A stretch of 63,849 nucleotides of DNA from Promicromonospora sp. MEB111 (GTDB lineage: Bacteria > Actinomycetota > Actinomycetes > Actinomycetales > Cellulomonadaceae), in assembly GCF_030209445.1 (NCBI RefSeq), contig NZ_JARVSD010000020.1:1-63849 (forward strand), in the 5' to 3' direction. This document shows, one piece after another, positions 16,783-24,675 of the stretch. Both the position numbers and the translations under genes were made by a program. Below the pieces are notes generated by a model that did no database searches, had not been told where the DNA came from, and saw nothing but the letters and a program-made list of their open reading frames with translations. Position 1 is the first letter of the stretch; each line of letters begins with the position of its first letter.

Positions 16783-17603
16783 GCGGGGTCTCGACAGGTC
16801 CGGTCCGCCGCGGGGGCGCCGGACGGGCGCTCGCGGCCGGGCTCGGCCGGGCGGTGGCCACGGCGCTGCTCATGGCCGCCGTCCTCACGGTCGTCTGGGT
16901 CGCCTCCGTGGCGCTGGTCGACAACACGTTCGTGGCCAAGGGCCCCGCCGAGGTCTACGAGTTCCTCGTCACGGCCGACGACGCCGCGACCACCCGCGCG
17001 CAGCTCGGCACCGCGCTCGGGGTCACGCTCGGCGACGCCGCCATCGGCTTCGTCGCGGGCATGCTCGCCGCGACGCTCGCGGCGGCCCTCATCGTGCTGT
17101 CCCGGCCCGTGGAGACCGCCGTCATGCCGGTCGCCCTGATCCTGCGCGCCGTGCCGCTCATCGCGCTGACCCCGATCATCCGCCTGCTGTTCACCGACGA
17201 GGTGGTGCGAGTGGCGGTGGTCTCCGGCATCGTGGTGCTGTTCCCCGCGCTCGTGAACATCGTGCAGGGCCTGCGCTCCGTGTCCGCGCAGCTGACCGAC
17301 GTCGTGCACGTGTACGGTGGCGGGCCGGTGGCCCTGCTGTTCCGGGTCGCCTTCCCCTCGGCGCTGCCCGCGCTGTTCGCGTCGGTCCGGATCTCCGTGC
17401 CCGGCGCCATCACGGGCGCGCTGCTGGCGGAGTGGCTGATCACCGGCGAGGGGATCGGCAGCATGGTGGTCAACGCGGTAGGACGGTCCGAGAACAACCT
17501 CGTGTGGGCGTGCGTCCTGGTGGTCACGCTCGCGTCGCTCGTGCTCTACCTGGCGGCGCAGATCATCGAGTCGTTCGTCCTCGCCCGATACGGACGGAGC
17601 TGA
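16779..17603 (+). CDS. ABC transporter permease 2
   Basis: A 274-residue permease homologous to the preceding one, with the matching loop [14 protein letters not shown] and about six membrane segments. I chose the ATG at 16779, which overlaps the previous stop (ATGA) and follows GGAGGAGG, over an in-frame start at 16755. Together with genes 14128-16782 it completes an importer with one binding protein, one ATPase and two permeases. It ends 3 nt before the cytidylyltransferase gene, so that gene is in the same operon. Confidence 0.9.
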   Translation: MSGVSTGPVRRGGAGRALAAGLGRAVATALLMAAVLTVVWVASVALVDNTFVAKGPAEVYEFLVTADDAATTRAQLGTALGVTLGDAAIGFVAGMLAATLAAALIVLSRPVETAVMPVALILRAVPLIALTPIIRLLFTDEVVRVAVVSGIVVLFPALVNIVQGLRSVSAQLTDVVHVYGGGPVALLFRVAFPSALPALFASVRISVPGAITGALLAEWLITGEGIGSMVVNAVGRSENNLVWACVLVVTLASLVLYLAAQIIESFVLARYGRS

Positions 17604-17606
17604 TCC

Positions 17607-18191
17607 ATGGACGGCAGGTACGGCACCACGGCGGTCGGCATCGTGCTCGCGGCCGGCGCCGGCACCCGGTTCGGGATGCCCAAGGCGCTCGCCCGGGCCG
17701 ACGGCGGCACGCCGTGGCTCGAGCTCGCCTGCCAGGCCCTGGTCGACGGCGGGTGCGCCGACGTGGTCGTCGTGCTCGGCGCGCGGGCCGACGAGGCCGA
17801 GCGGCTGGCGCGCGCCGACGCGACGCCCGTGGTCGCCGACGACTGGGAGAGCGGCATCGCGGCCTCCCTGCGCACCGGCCTCGCCTCCGCCCAGGAGACG
17901 GGGGCGGACGCCGCCGTCGTCTCCCTCGTGGACCTGCCCGGCCTCCGCGCCGACTCCGTGCGCCGCGTGCTGAAGCCGTTCGGCGAGCCCGACGCCGCCC
18001 GTCACGCGCTCGCCCGCGCCACCTACGACGGCCGCCCCGGGCACCCCGTCCTGCTGGGCCGCGAGCACTGGGCGGCGCTCGCCGGCACGGTGCGCGGGGA
18101 CGCCGGGGCCGGACAGTACCTGCGGGCGCACGGCGCCGTCGGCATCGACTGCACCGACCTGGGCGGCGGCGACGACGTCGACCGGAGGTAG
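17607..18191 (+). CDS. mocA: Molybdenum cofactor cytidylyltransferase-like NTP transferase
   Basis: A 194-residue MobA/MocA-type nucleotidyltransferase. The N-terminal loop GIVLAAGAGTRFGMPKAL binds the nucleotide, and SLVDLPGLRADSV carries the metal-binding Asp region. Xanthine dehydrogenases of the molybdenum hydroxylase family use a cytosine-dinucleotide form of the cofactor in many bacteria, so this gene probably matures the enzyme encoded at 9718-13358. A dedicated XdhC-type chaperone is not seen in the window. MobA (guanylyl) activity cannot be excluded from sequence alone. Confidence 0.82.
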   Translation: MDGRYGTTAVGIVLAAGAGTRFGMPKALARADGGTPWLELACQALVDGGCADVVVVLGARADEAERLARADATPVVADDWESGIAASLRTGLASAQETGADAAVVSLVDLPGLRADSVRRVLKPFGEPDAARHALARATYDGRPGHPVLLGREHWAALAGTVRGDAGAGQYLRAHGAVGIDCTDLGGGDDVDRR

Positions 18192-18276
18192 GGCCAGCCC
18201 CACCGCGGGCTAGGGGTCATCCCTGACCTTTCCCCGGTCCTGCCCGAATCCTGTCGCCGCGACCGGTTCGGCTACG

Positions 18277-18289
18277 TAGTCTCGGGAAC
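18277..18289 (+). promoter_or_regulatory. cydA -10 element, leaderless start
   Basis: TAGTCT (18277-18282) ends 7 nt before the GTG of the cytochrome bd-like subunit I gene, and there is no ribosome-binding site. This fits a leaderless transcript starting at or next to the start codon. Confidence 0.5.
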
Positions 18290-19591
18290 GTGGAGGCCAC
18301 GGAACTCGCCCGCCTGCAGTTCGCGCTGCTGGCCGCTGTGCACTTCCTCTTCGTGCTGCTCACGCTCGGGCTCGGCCCGGTCGTGGCGATCTTCAACACG
18401 CGCTGGGCCCGCGCCACGGGCGACCGCGCCGTCGTCTTCGAGCGCGCGACCCGGTTCTGGGGGCAGATCTACCTCGTCAACTACGCGCTCGGCATCGCCG
18501 CCGGCATCGTCCTGGAGCTCCAGTTCGGCCTGCACTTCCCGGGCCTGCTCGACGTCGCCGGCGAGGTCTTCGGCGCGCCGCTGGCCGTGGAGACCCTTGT
18601 CGCGTTCTTCCTGGAGTCCACCCTGCTGGGCCTGTGGGTGTTCGGCTGGCACCTGTTCCGGCGCGGGCTGCACGCCGCGATCTTCTGGGCCGTCGTCGTC
18701 ACCGGGTACGCCTCGGCCTTCGCCGTGATGGTGGCCAACGGGTTCCTGCGCAACCCCCTCGGGTACGTGCTGGAGGGCCCCGCCGGCGCACAGGTCGCCC
18801 GCATCACCGACGTCGGCGCCCTGGTCACCAATCCCGCGGCGCTCCTGTCCGGCCTGCACGTGGTCGGCGCCTGCCTCATGGCCGGCGGGTTCGTGCTCGT
18901 CGGCGTCGCCGCGTGGCACCTGCGGCGCTTCGGCGGCGGACAACGGCAGCCGACCGGCCCCGACGAGGACCTGTGGCGGCACTCCATGCGGGCCGGCATC
19001 TGGACCGGCGTGGCCGGCGTGCTGCTCGTGCAGGCCTTCGGCTACGCCCAGTTCGGCTACATCGAGGGAGGCTTCGGCCAGGACACCGCCGTCGGTGTGC
19101 TCCTCGAGGTCATGATGCGCAGCGCCGACCTCGTCTTCCTCGGCGCACTCGTGCTCCCCTTCCTGCTCATCGGGGGCGCCCTGTTCCGCATGCGCGGCCG
19201 CCGCGGCCTCTACGTGGTGCTCACGGTCCTGCTGCCCCTGCCGTTCGTCGTGGCGCTCGCGGGCTGGCTCGTGCGCGAGCTGGGGCGGCAGCCGTGGGTC
19301 GTGCAGGGTGTGCTGCGGGTCGACGAGGTCACCTCCGACCAGTCCGCTCGCGCGGTCCTGGCCTCGCTCGTGCTGCTCGTGGGCCTCATGGTCACGCTCG
19401 CCGTGCTCGACTGGTGGGTGCTGGGCCGGCTGGCCCGCGCGGGGACCGACCGGCTCGTGCTGGGCGCCGCCGCGGCCGACGTCCTGCGGGACGACGGCGC
19501 GGGCGACGAGGTGCTGCTCCGGTTCGGGGCGCCCGACGACGGGGCGGGCGGCGCGTCCGGCGGCGGTCCGGCGCCGGAGGGCGCCCGATGA
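18290..19591 (+). CDS. cydA: Cytochrome bd-type quinol oxidase subunit I, short form
   Basis: A 433-residue CydA homologue with about nine membrane helices. Haem ligands are conserved by position: H18 (AAVHFLF), H190 (SGLHVVGA) and M275/M276 (EVMMRSADLVF). E101 and E109 (PLAVETLVAFFLEST) match the haem-d glutamates. The quinol-site GRQPW motif (332-336) is present. The Q-loop is nearly absent: the segment between the H190 helix pair and M275 is short, and the Lys/Glu quinol residues of the E. coli loop are missing. Family members are usually 450-520 residues. It is coupled to a short CydB by a 4-nt overlap. Haem/thiol exporters CydDC are not in the window. Confidence 0.85.
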   Translation: MEATELARLQFALLAAVHFLFVLLTLGLGPVVAIFNTRWARATGDRAVVFERATRFWGQIYLVNYALGIAAGIVLELQFGLHFPGLLDVAGEVFGAPLAVETLVAFFLESTLLGLWVFGWHLFRRGLHAAIFWAVVVTGYASAFAVMVANGFLRNPLGYVLEGPAGAQVARITDVGALVTNPAALLSGLHVVGACLMAGGFVLVGVAAWHLRRFGGGQRQPTGPDEDLWRHSMRAGIWTGVAGVLLVQAFGYAQFGYIEGGFGQDTAVGVLLEVMMRSADLVFLGALVLPFLLIGGALFRMRGRRGLYVVLTVLLPLPFVVALAGWLVRELGRQPWVVQGVLRVDEVTSDQSARAVLASLVLLVGLMVTLAVLDWWVLGRLARAGTDRLVLGAAAADVLRDDGAGDEVLLRFGAPDDGAGGASGGGPAPEGAR

Positions 19592-20343
19592 ACGCGGCGG
19601 CGTGGGCCGTGCTCCTGACCGTGCTGCTGGTCGGCTGGGTGGTGCTCGACGGCGCCGTCCAGGGCGCGGGCGCCACCCTGCTGCAGGACCGCGGACCGGA
19701 CGGCAAGGACAAGCGCCGCGAACCGGCGCAGCGCCGGGTGGTGCTCGGGGCCGTCGGCCCGCTGCTGCTGCCGGGCGAGGTGTGGCTGGTGGCGGCGCTC
19801 GGGGTGCTGATCGGCGTCTTCCCGCACGCCGAGGCCGACCTGCTGGCCGTCGGGTACCCCGTGGCGATCGTGCTCGTCGCGTCCTGGGCGCTGCGCGACG
19901 CCGGGATCTGGCTGCGCAGCCGCCGCCCGGGCAACGTGTGGCGGGACGTGTGGGACGTGGTGCTGGTGGTCGCGAGCATCGCGCTGGCCGGGAGCTGGGG
20001 CGCGCTGCTCGGCGTGGCCTGGGGGAGCGGCCTGGTCGCGCTGGCGCTGGGCGTCGCGGCGGTGGTCGTGACGCGCCTGCACGGGGACGCCGTGGTCGCG
20101 TGGCGGCTGCGCCGCACGGGCCCGCTGCCGGTGGTCGTCACCTCGGTGATGATCGCGGCCCCCGTGGTCGGCACGGCGATCGCGGCGTGGCCGCGGCTGG
20201 TCGGCGGCGCGGTCTCGGAGGAGACGATGGCGGGGCTCGGGATCGTCGCGCTGGTGGTGCTCCCGCTGATCCTGGCGTTGCAGGTGGCCGCCTGGTGGCT
20301 CGTCTCCCGGCCGCTGGACCGCCGGGACACGCTCTTCTTCTGA
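19588..20343 (+). CDS. cydB: Cytochrome bd-type oxidase subunit II, short form
   Basis: A 251-residue CydB-like protein. N-terminal signature VVLDGAVQGAGATL corresponds to the usual YxVLDGFDLGVG block. PGEVWLVAALGVLIGVFP matches the NEVWL segment, and WRDVWDVVLVVAS the following helix. CydB proteins usually have 330-380 residues, so about a quarter is missing, mainly the C-terminal helices. About seven hydrophobic segments remain. Start overlaps the cydA stop (ATGA). Because both subunits are shortened together, this looks like a coherent subtype rather than decay, but that needs comparison. Confidence 0.78.
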   Translation: MNAAAWAVLLTVLLVGWVVLDGAVQGAGATLLQDRGPDGKDKRREPAQRRVVLGAVGPLLLPGEVWLVAALGVLIGVFPHAEADLLAVGYPVAIVLVASWALRDAGIWLRSRRPGNVWRDVWDVVLVVASIALAGSWGALLGVAWGSGLVALALGVAAVVVTRLHGDAVVAWRLRRTGPLPVVVTSVMIAAPVVGTAIAAWPRLVGGAVSEETMAGLGIVALVVLPLILALQVAAWWLVSRPLDRRDTLFF

Positions 20344-20428
20344 GGTGCGCCCGGCACCCAGAACTTAGGTCTCGAAACGGACTTATCGCTCCGGTGACCC
20401 ACGAGATGCCGGTAAAGTCCTACCTACC

Positions 20429-21061
20429 ATGACCATGAAGAACCGCATCGTCTGCGCACTGCTCGGCGCCCTGGCGTTCGCCACCGCGACACTGCTCCTG
20501 CCGTGGCTCCCGGACGCGCTGGTGGGCCTGCTCGGGACCGGCGGCGTGCTGCTGTTCCTGGCCGCCCTGGTGCTGCCGACCAACACCCGGCAGCCGCCCG
20601 TGCACAGCCTGGCGATCCTTGACAAGGGGTACCTGACGCCCGCCGAGATCCACCAGATCCTCGGGATCTGGCTGCCGACGGGCAGCGCCGCCCTGGAGGC
20701 GCGGGACGCGCAGTGGACGGTCGCCCGGCACGTCGCCAAGTGGCGCGCCGACCACGTGGTCAACGTGATGGACTACCACGGCGTGGTGGCCGAGCGCCGG
20801 GTCGACATGCTCTCGGTGGTGCAGTGGGTCGGCATCCAGCTCCTGCCCGCGTTCCTCGGCCTGATCTTCCTGATCCCCACGCTGGCACTGACCGGTTTCG
20901 ACAAGATCAGCATCAACTTCCTCCAGACCCTCCTGCTCTTCGTGATCTGGGGCGGCGTCGCACTGCTGGCGCGCTGGATCCTGGAGAAGCACGTGATCCA
21001 CCGGTTCGTGTGGGAGCCGGAGCTGACGCCGGACGGGACCCGGTTCGTCGAGCGTGCCTGA
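20429..21061 (+). CDS. Hypothetical membrane protein (210 aa)
   Basis: A 210-residue protein with two N-terminal hydrophobic segments (residues 7-45), a soluble middle part (residues 55-125, with [20 protein letters not shown] and an Arg/His-rich helix) and two C-terminal membrane segments (about 128-150 and 158-180). I do not recognise a family. TAAAGT (20413-20418) is a -10 candidate close to the ATG. It lies between the cytochrome bd-like genes and recO, 29 nt before the latter. Function unknown. Confidence 0.75.
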   Translation: MTMKNRIVCALLGALAFATATLLLPWLPDALVGLLGTGGVLLFLAALVLPTNTRQPPVHSLAILDKGYLTPAEIHQILGIWLPTGSAALEARDAQWTVARHVAKWRADHVVNVMDYHGVVAERRVDMLSVVQWVGIQLLPAFLGLIFLIPTLALTGFDKISINFLQTLLLFVIWGGVALLARWILEKHVIHRFVWEPELTPDGTRFVERA

Positions 21062-21090
21062 GTGTCGGTGACTGGGGGCAGAATGGCTCT

Positions 21091-21837
21091 GTGCCCCTGT
21101 ACCGAGACGACGCGATCGTGCTGCGCACCCAGAAGCTGGGCGAGGCGGACCGCATCGTCACGTTCCTGACGCGCGAGCACGGCAAGGTGCGCGGGGTGGG
21201 CAAGGGCGTGCGGCGCACGTCGTCCAAGTTCGGGGCGCGCCTGGAGCCGTTCATGGCGGTCGACGTGCAGCTCCACACGGGTCGTAACCCGCGGCCGGGC
21301 ATGGGGCTGGACACGGTGACGCAGGTCGAGACCATCGGGGCCTACGCCCGCTCCATCTGCGAGGACTACGGCCTGTACACGTCCGGCACGGTGATGCTGG
21401 AGGCCGCCGACCGGCTGGTCGCGCAGGAGAACGAGCCGGCGGTGCAGCAGTACTGGCTGCTCGCCGGGGGCCTGCGGGCGCTGTCCGAGCGGCACCACGA
21501 CGCCGGCCTGGTGCTGGACTCGTACCTGCTGCGGGCCCTCGCGGTGGCCGGCTGGGCGCCGTCGTTCGAGGACTGCGCGCGCTGCGGCGAGCCCGGGCCG
21601 CACCACTCGTTCAACGTGGCGCAGGGCGGCGCCGTCTGCCCGCGCTGTCGGCCGCCGGGCTCCACAGCCCCCGCGCCCGAGACCTTCGCCCTGCTGTCCT
21701 CGCTGCTCGCGGGCGACTGGGCGACCGCCGACGCGTCCGACGCGCGGCACCGCAAGGAGGCGAGCGGCATCGTCGCCGCCTACGGCCAGTACTACCTGGA
21801 GAGAACGTTGCGATCGTTGAAGATGGTGGAGCGCTGA
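21091..21837 (+). CDS. recO: DNA repair protein RecO
   Basis: A 248-residue RecO, the mediator that loads RecA on SSB-coated DNA with RecR in the RecFOR pathway. The N-terminal OB fold ([20 protein letters not shown], then [14 protein letters not shown]) and the zinc-type cysteines ([19 protein letters not shown]) are present. The GTG start directly follows the hexamer CAGAAT with a 6-nt gap, so the mRNA is probably leaderless. The stop shares a base with the uppS start (TGATG), as is usual for this actinobacterial gene pair. Confidence 0.95.
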   Translation: MPLYRDDAIVLRTQKLGEADRIVTFLTREHGKVRGVGKGVRRTSSKFGARLEPFMAVDVQLHTGRNPRPGMGLDTVTQVETIGAYARSICEDYGLYTSGTVMLEAADRLVAQENEPAVQQYWLLAGGLRALSERHHDAGLVLDSYLLRALAVAGWAPSFEDCARCGEPGPHHSFNVAQGGAVCPRCRPPGSTAPAPETFALLSSLLAGDWATADASDARHRKEASGIVAAYGQYYLERTLRSLKMVER

Positions 21838-22637
21838 TGGCCCGGAACGCGAACCGGGAGCTGGTCAAGCCGTTCCCGCACCCGTCCGGCGAGCAGGCCC
21901 CGCGGATCCCCAAGGAGTTCCTGCCGCGCCACGTCGCCGTCGTCATGGACGGCAACGGGCGCTGGGCCAACGCGCGCGGCCTGCCGCGGATCGAGGGGCA
22001 CCGGGCGGGCGAGAACTCCCTGCTCGACGTCGTGGCGGGGGCCGTCGACGTGGGTGTCGAGTACGTCTCGGCGTACGCGTTCAGCACGGAGAACTGGAAG
22101 CGCTCGCCCGAGGAGGTGCGCTTCCTGATGAACTTCACGCATGAGGTCATGAAGCGCCAGTGCGACGTCATGGCGTCGTGGGGCGTGCGGATCCGGTGGG
22201 CCGGACGCCGTCCGAAGCTGTGGAAGTCCGTGATCGACGTGCTGCTGGAGGCCGAGGAGCGCACCAAGGACAACGACCTCTGCACGCTGACGATGTGCGT
22301 CAACTACGGCAGCCGGGCCGAGCTGGCCGATGCGGCCGCGGCCATGGCCCGGGACGCCGCCGCGGGCAGGCTGGACCCGAGGCGCATCAACGAGAAGACG
22401 GTGCAGAAGTACCTGTACCTGCCCGACGTGCCCGACGTGGACCTGTTCCTGCGCTCGTCCGGCGAACAGCGCACGTCCAACTTCATGCTGTGGCAGGCGG
22501 CGTACGCCGAGATGGTGTTCCTCGACGAGCCCTGGCCCGACGTCGACCGCCGGCACCTCTGGCACGCCGTCGAGGAGTACGCGAAGCGCGACCGGCGGTA
22601 CGGCGGGGCGCTCGACAAGCCCGACACCGGGAAGTGA
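21837..22637 (+). CDS. uppS: Isoprenyl (undecaprenyl/decaprenyl) diphosphate synthase
   Basis: A 266-residue cis-prenyltransferase that makes the polyprenyl diphosphate carrier for cell-wall precursors. Signatures are [14 protein letters not shown] (catalytic Asp), [17 protein letters not shown] and the C-terminal [15 protein letters not shown] with [11 protein letters not shown]. The N-terminal extension of about 30 residues is normal in actinobacteria. Translation is coupled to recO. A strong hairpin follows the stop at 2 nt. Confidence 0.96.
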   Translation: MARNANRELVKPFPHPSGEQAPRIPKEFLPRHVAVVMDGNGRWANARGLPRIEGHRAGENSLLDVVAGAVDVGVEYVSAYAFSTENWKRSPEEVRFLMNFTHEVMKRQCDVMASWGVRIRWAGRRPKLWKSVIDVLLEAEERTKDNDLCTLTMCVNYGSRAELADAAAAMARDAAAGRLDPRRINEKTVQKYLYLPDVPDVDLFLRSSGEQRTSNFMLWQAAYAEMVFLDEPWPDVDRRHLWHAVEEYAKRDRRYGGALDKPDTGK

Positions 22638-22638
22638 C

Positions 22639-22686
22639 GAGTGCGGGGCTTCTGTGGGGTGTCGGCCCCACAGAAGCCCCGCACTC
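22639..22686. terminator. Perfect 21-bp hairpin between convergent genes
   Basis: Arms 22639-22659 and 22666-22686 are perfectly complementary around a 6-nt loop. It sits between uppS (plus) and the siderophore-binding gene (minus), so it can end transcription from both sides. The outer arm GAGTGCGGGG resembles those of the hairpins at 2960 and 12761. Confidence 0.85.
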
Positions 22687-22695
22687 AGCGGATCG

Positions 22696-23745
22696 TCAGC
22701 CGAGCGTCTCGGCCAGCGAGTCGATCAGCAGGGGCATGCCCTCGGGGTACTCGACCGAGAGGGCCGTGGGCGGCGAGACGGCCGAGACCGCGACGGTGCC
22801 GACCTGCTGTGCCACCATGCCGTTCTTGACGGCGGGCAGGGCCTGGAGCTCCTTCTTGTCGGGGAGCGCCGCGGCCTCCTCCTCGGTGTACGTGTAGGCC
22901 ACCACCAGGTCGGACTCGAGCTTGTCCAGCTCCTCGTACGACAGCGTGTAGAAGAACGAGCCGTCGTCCGGCGCGAGCTCCTCGACGGCCGGGGCGGTCT
23001 CGAAGCCGAGGCCCTCCAGGAACCCGGCGCGCGGGTCGCCGGCCCGGTACACGTAGATCAGGCCCTCGTCGGGCGAGTCGACGATCGCAGCGACCGTCTT
23101 GCCCGCGAACTCGGGGTGCGCCTCGGCCTGCTCGGCCAGGTAGTCGTTGATCTCCTGGACCTTGGCCTCACCGGCGGCGCTGCGGCCCAGGGCGGCGTCC
23201 GTGGCGGTGATGATCTCGTCCCACGGCGTCTGCCAGGCCGTCTCCGGGTAGGCGACGGTCGGGGCGATCTCGCTGAGCAGGTCGTACTGCTCCTGCGTGA
23301 GGCCCGAGTACGTCGCGATGATGACGTCGGGCTCGGCGGCCGCGAACTCCTCGTAGGGCACGGTTGCGCCGGCCTCGGCGTCGGTCAGCACGGTGGGGTG
23401 CTCCACGCCCGCCTCGTCGTAGGCCTCCTCGACCCACGGCAGGAGGTTGCCCTCGCCGACCGTCCAGGTCTGCTCGGCGACGGCGACCGGGAAGACGCCC
23501 GCCGCGATCGCGGCCTCGGTCGAGCCCCAGCCCCAGGTGGCGACGCGCTCGGGCGCCTCCTCGATGGTGGTCTCGCCGAGCGCGTGCTCGATGGTCAGGG
23601 GGAACTCGTCGGTCACGCCGGAGGCACCGGCGGACGGCGTGGCGGCGTCGCTGCCGGCCGGCTCTTCGGACGCGCAGCCCGCGAGGGCGAGGGCGGACGC
23701 GGCGACGAGGCCGACGGCCGCTGCGAGGGATCGGCGAGGTCGCAC
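22696..23745 (-). CDS. Iron-siderophore ABC transporter substrate-binding lipoprotein
   Basis: A 349-residue FepB/FhuD-type binding protein. The signal peptide ends in lipobox LALAGCAS, a Ser/Ala/Gly linker follows, then ERVATWGWGSTEAAIAAGV and VPYEEFAAAEPDVIIATYSG, typical of the periplasmic-binding type III fold. I chose the GTG at 23745 (VRPRRSLAAAV), which gives a normal signal peptide and has GGGAGA 5 nt upstream. An iron-box-like site and a short hairpin lie in its leader. The ATPase and two FecCD permeases are encoded just upstream on the same strand. Confidence 0.9.
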   Translation of the reverse strand: MRPRRSLAAAVGLVAASALALAGCASEEPAGSDAATPSAGASGVTDEFPLTIEHALGETTIEEAPERVATWGWGSTEAAIAAGVFPVAVAEQTWTVGEGNLLPWVEEAYDEAGVEHPTVLTDAEAGATVPYEEFAAAEPDVIIATYSGLTQEQYDLLSEIAPTVAYPETAWQTPWDEIITATDAALGRSAAGEAKVQEINDYLAEQAEAHPEFAGKTVAAIVDSPDEGLIYVYRAGDPRAGFLEGLGFETAPAVEELAPDDGSFFYTLSYEELDKLESDLVVAYTYTEEEAAALPDKKELQALPAVKNGMVAQQVGTVAVSAVSPPTALSVEYPEGMPLLIDSLAETLG

Positions 23746-23772
23746 GGTTTCTCCCGGGGTGTTCAGTCGAAC

Positions 23773-23790
23773 GACCGGCGGGCGCCGGTC
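23773..23790. repeat. 8-bp hairpin in the siderophore-binding gene leader
   Basis: GACCGGCG and CGCCGGTC are separated by 2 nt. The hairpin lies between the iron box and the start codon, so it would be in the 5' leader of the mRNA. It could affect stability or translation, but no riboswitch class is recognised. Confidence 0.45.
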
Positions 23791-23794
23791 GAGA

Positions 23795-23813
23795 TGAGGT
23801 AACCCTAACCACA
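23795..23813. promoter_or_regulatory. DtxR/IdeR-like iron box upstream of the siderophore-binding gene
   Basis: The 19-bp sequence starting TGAGGTAACCCTAACC matches 15 of 19 positions of the consensus TWAGGTWAGSCTWACCTWA. A TATTGT hexamer on the minus strand (23811-23816) overlaps it and could be the -10, so a bound regulator would block RNA polymerase. Iron-dependent repression is the expected outcome. Confidence 0.65.
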
Positions 23814-23883
23814 ATAGGTCACGGGGATGTTGCGAAATTGAGGGAGGTCCGAGTGAGGTAAACCACGCCCCCGTCGGGCGTCA

Positions 23884-24675
23884 CTACTTCGAGTGGTAGC
23901 GCCCGACCGGGACCACGAGCGGCGAGCCCGCCACGGGGTCGGGCACGACCTGGGCGCGCAGCCCGAACGCCTCGTCGACCACCTCGCGGGTCAGCACGTC
24001 GGACGGCAGCCCCTCGGCGACGATCCGGCCGGCCGACATCACGACCAGGTGGTCGGCATACCGGGCGGCGAGGTTGAGCTCGTGCAGCACCATCGCGACC
24101 GTGGTCCCCTGGTTCCGGTTCAGCTCCGTGAGCAGGTCCAGCAGGTCGAGCTGGTGGCGCACGTCGAGGAAGGTGGTCGGCTCGTCGAGCAGCACGATGT
24201 CGGTCTGCTGCGCCAGCACCATGGCGATCCACACGCGCTGCCGCTGCCCGCCCGAGAGCTCGGCGACGGGCCGGTCCGCGAGCTCGGCCACGCCGGTGGA
24301 CTCCAGCGCCGTGGTGACCACGGCGTCGTCGTCGGAGGAGTGGCGGCCGAACCAGCCCTGGTGCGGGTACCGGCCGCGGCTGACCAGCTCGGCGACCCGC
24401 ACGCCGTCCGGCGCGATGGAAGACTGTGGCAGCATGCCGATCTTGCGGGCCAGCTCCTTGCGCGGCATCTGCGTGATGTCGGCGCCGCCCAGCGTGATGC
24501 GGCCGCCGTCGAGCGGGTGCAGGCGGGCCAGCCCGCGCAGCAGCGTGGACTTGCCGCAGGCGTTCGGCCCGACGACGGCGGTGATCTTGCCGTCGGGCAG
24601 TGTCAGGTCGAGGTTCTCGATGACCCTCAGGCCGTCGTAGCCCAGGCTGACGCCCTCGGCGCGCAGGTTGGTCAT
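23884..24675 (-). CDS. Siderophore ABC transporter ATP-binding protein
   Basis: A 263-residue FecE/FepC-type ATPase with Walker A VVGPNACGKSTLL, Q-loop MLPQSSIAPDGV, signature AELSGGQRQRVWIAMVLAQ, Walker B IVLLDEPTTFLDV and H-loop VLHELNLAARYADH. It powers the FecCD-type permease pair encoded immediately upstream, overlapping the second permease by 4 nt. The 138-nt gap to the binding-protein gene holds an iron box, so the binding protein probably has its own promoter in addition to any read-through. Confidence 0.94.
   Translation of the reverse strand: MTNLRAEGVSLGYDGLRVIENLDLTLPDGKITAVVGPNACGKSTLLRGLARLHPLDGGRITLGGADITQMPRKELARKIGMLPQSSIAPDGVRVAELVSRGRYPHQGWFGRHSSDDDAVVTTALESTGVAELADRPVAELSGGQRQRVWIAMVLAQQTDIVLLDEPTTFLDVRHQLDLLDLLTELNRNQGTTVAMVLHELNLAARYADHLVVMSAGRIVAEGLPSDVLTREVVDEAFGLRAQVVPDPVAGSPLVVPVGRYHSK

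Noticed and set aside
23845-23870. Third iron box at TGAGGTAAACCAC
   Set aside because: Only the left half resembles the consensus, and it lies just beyond the end of the ATPase gene; too weak to call.
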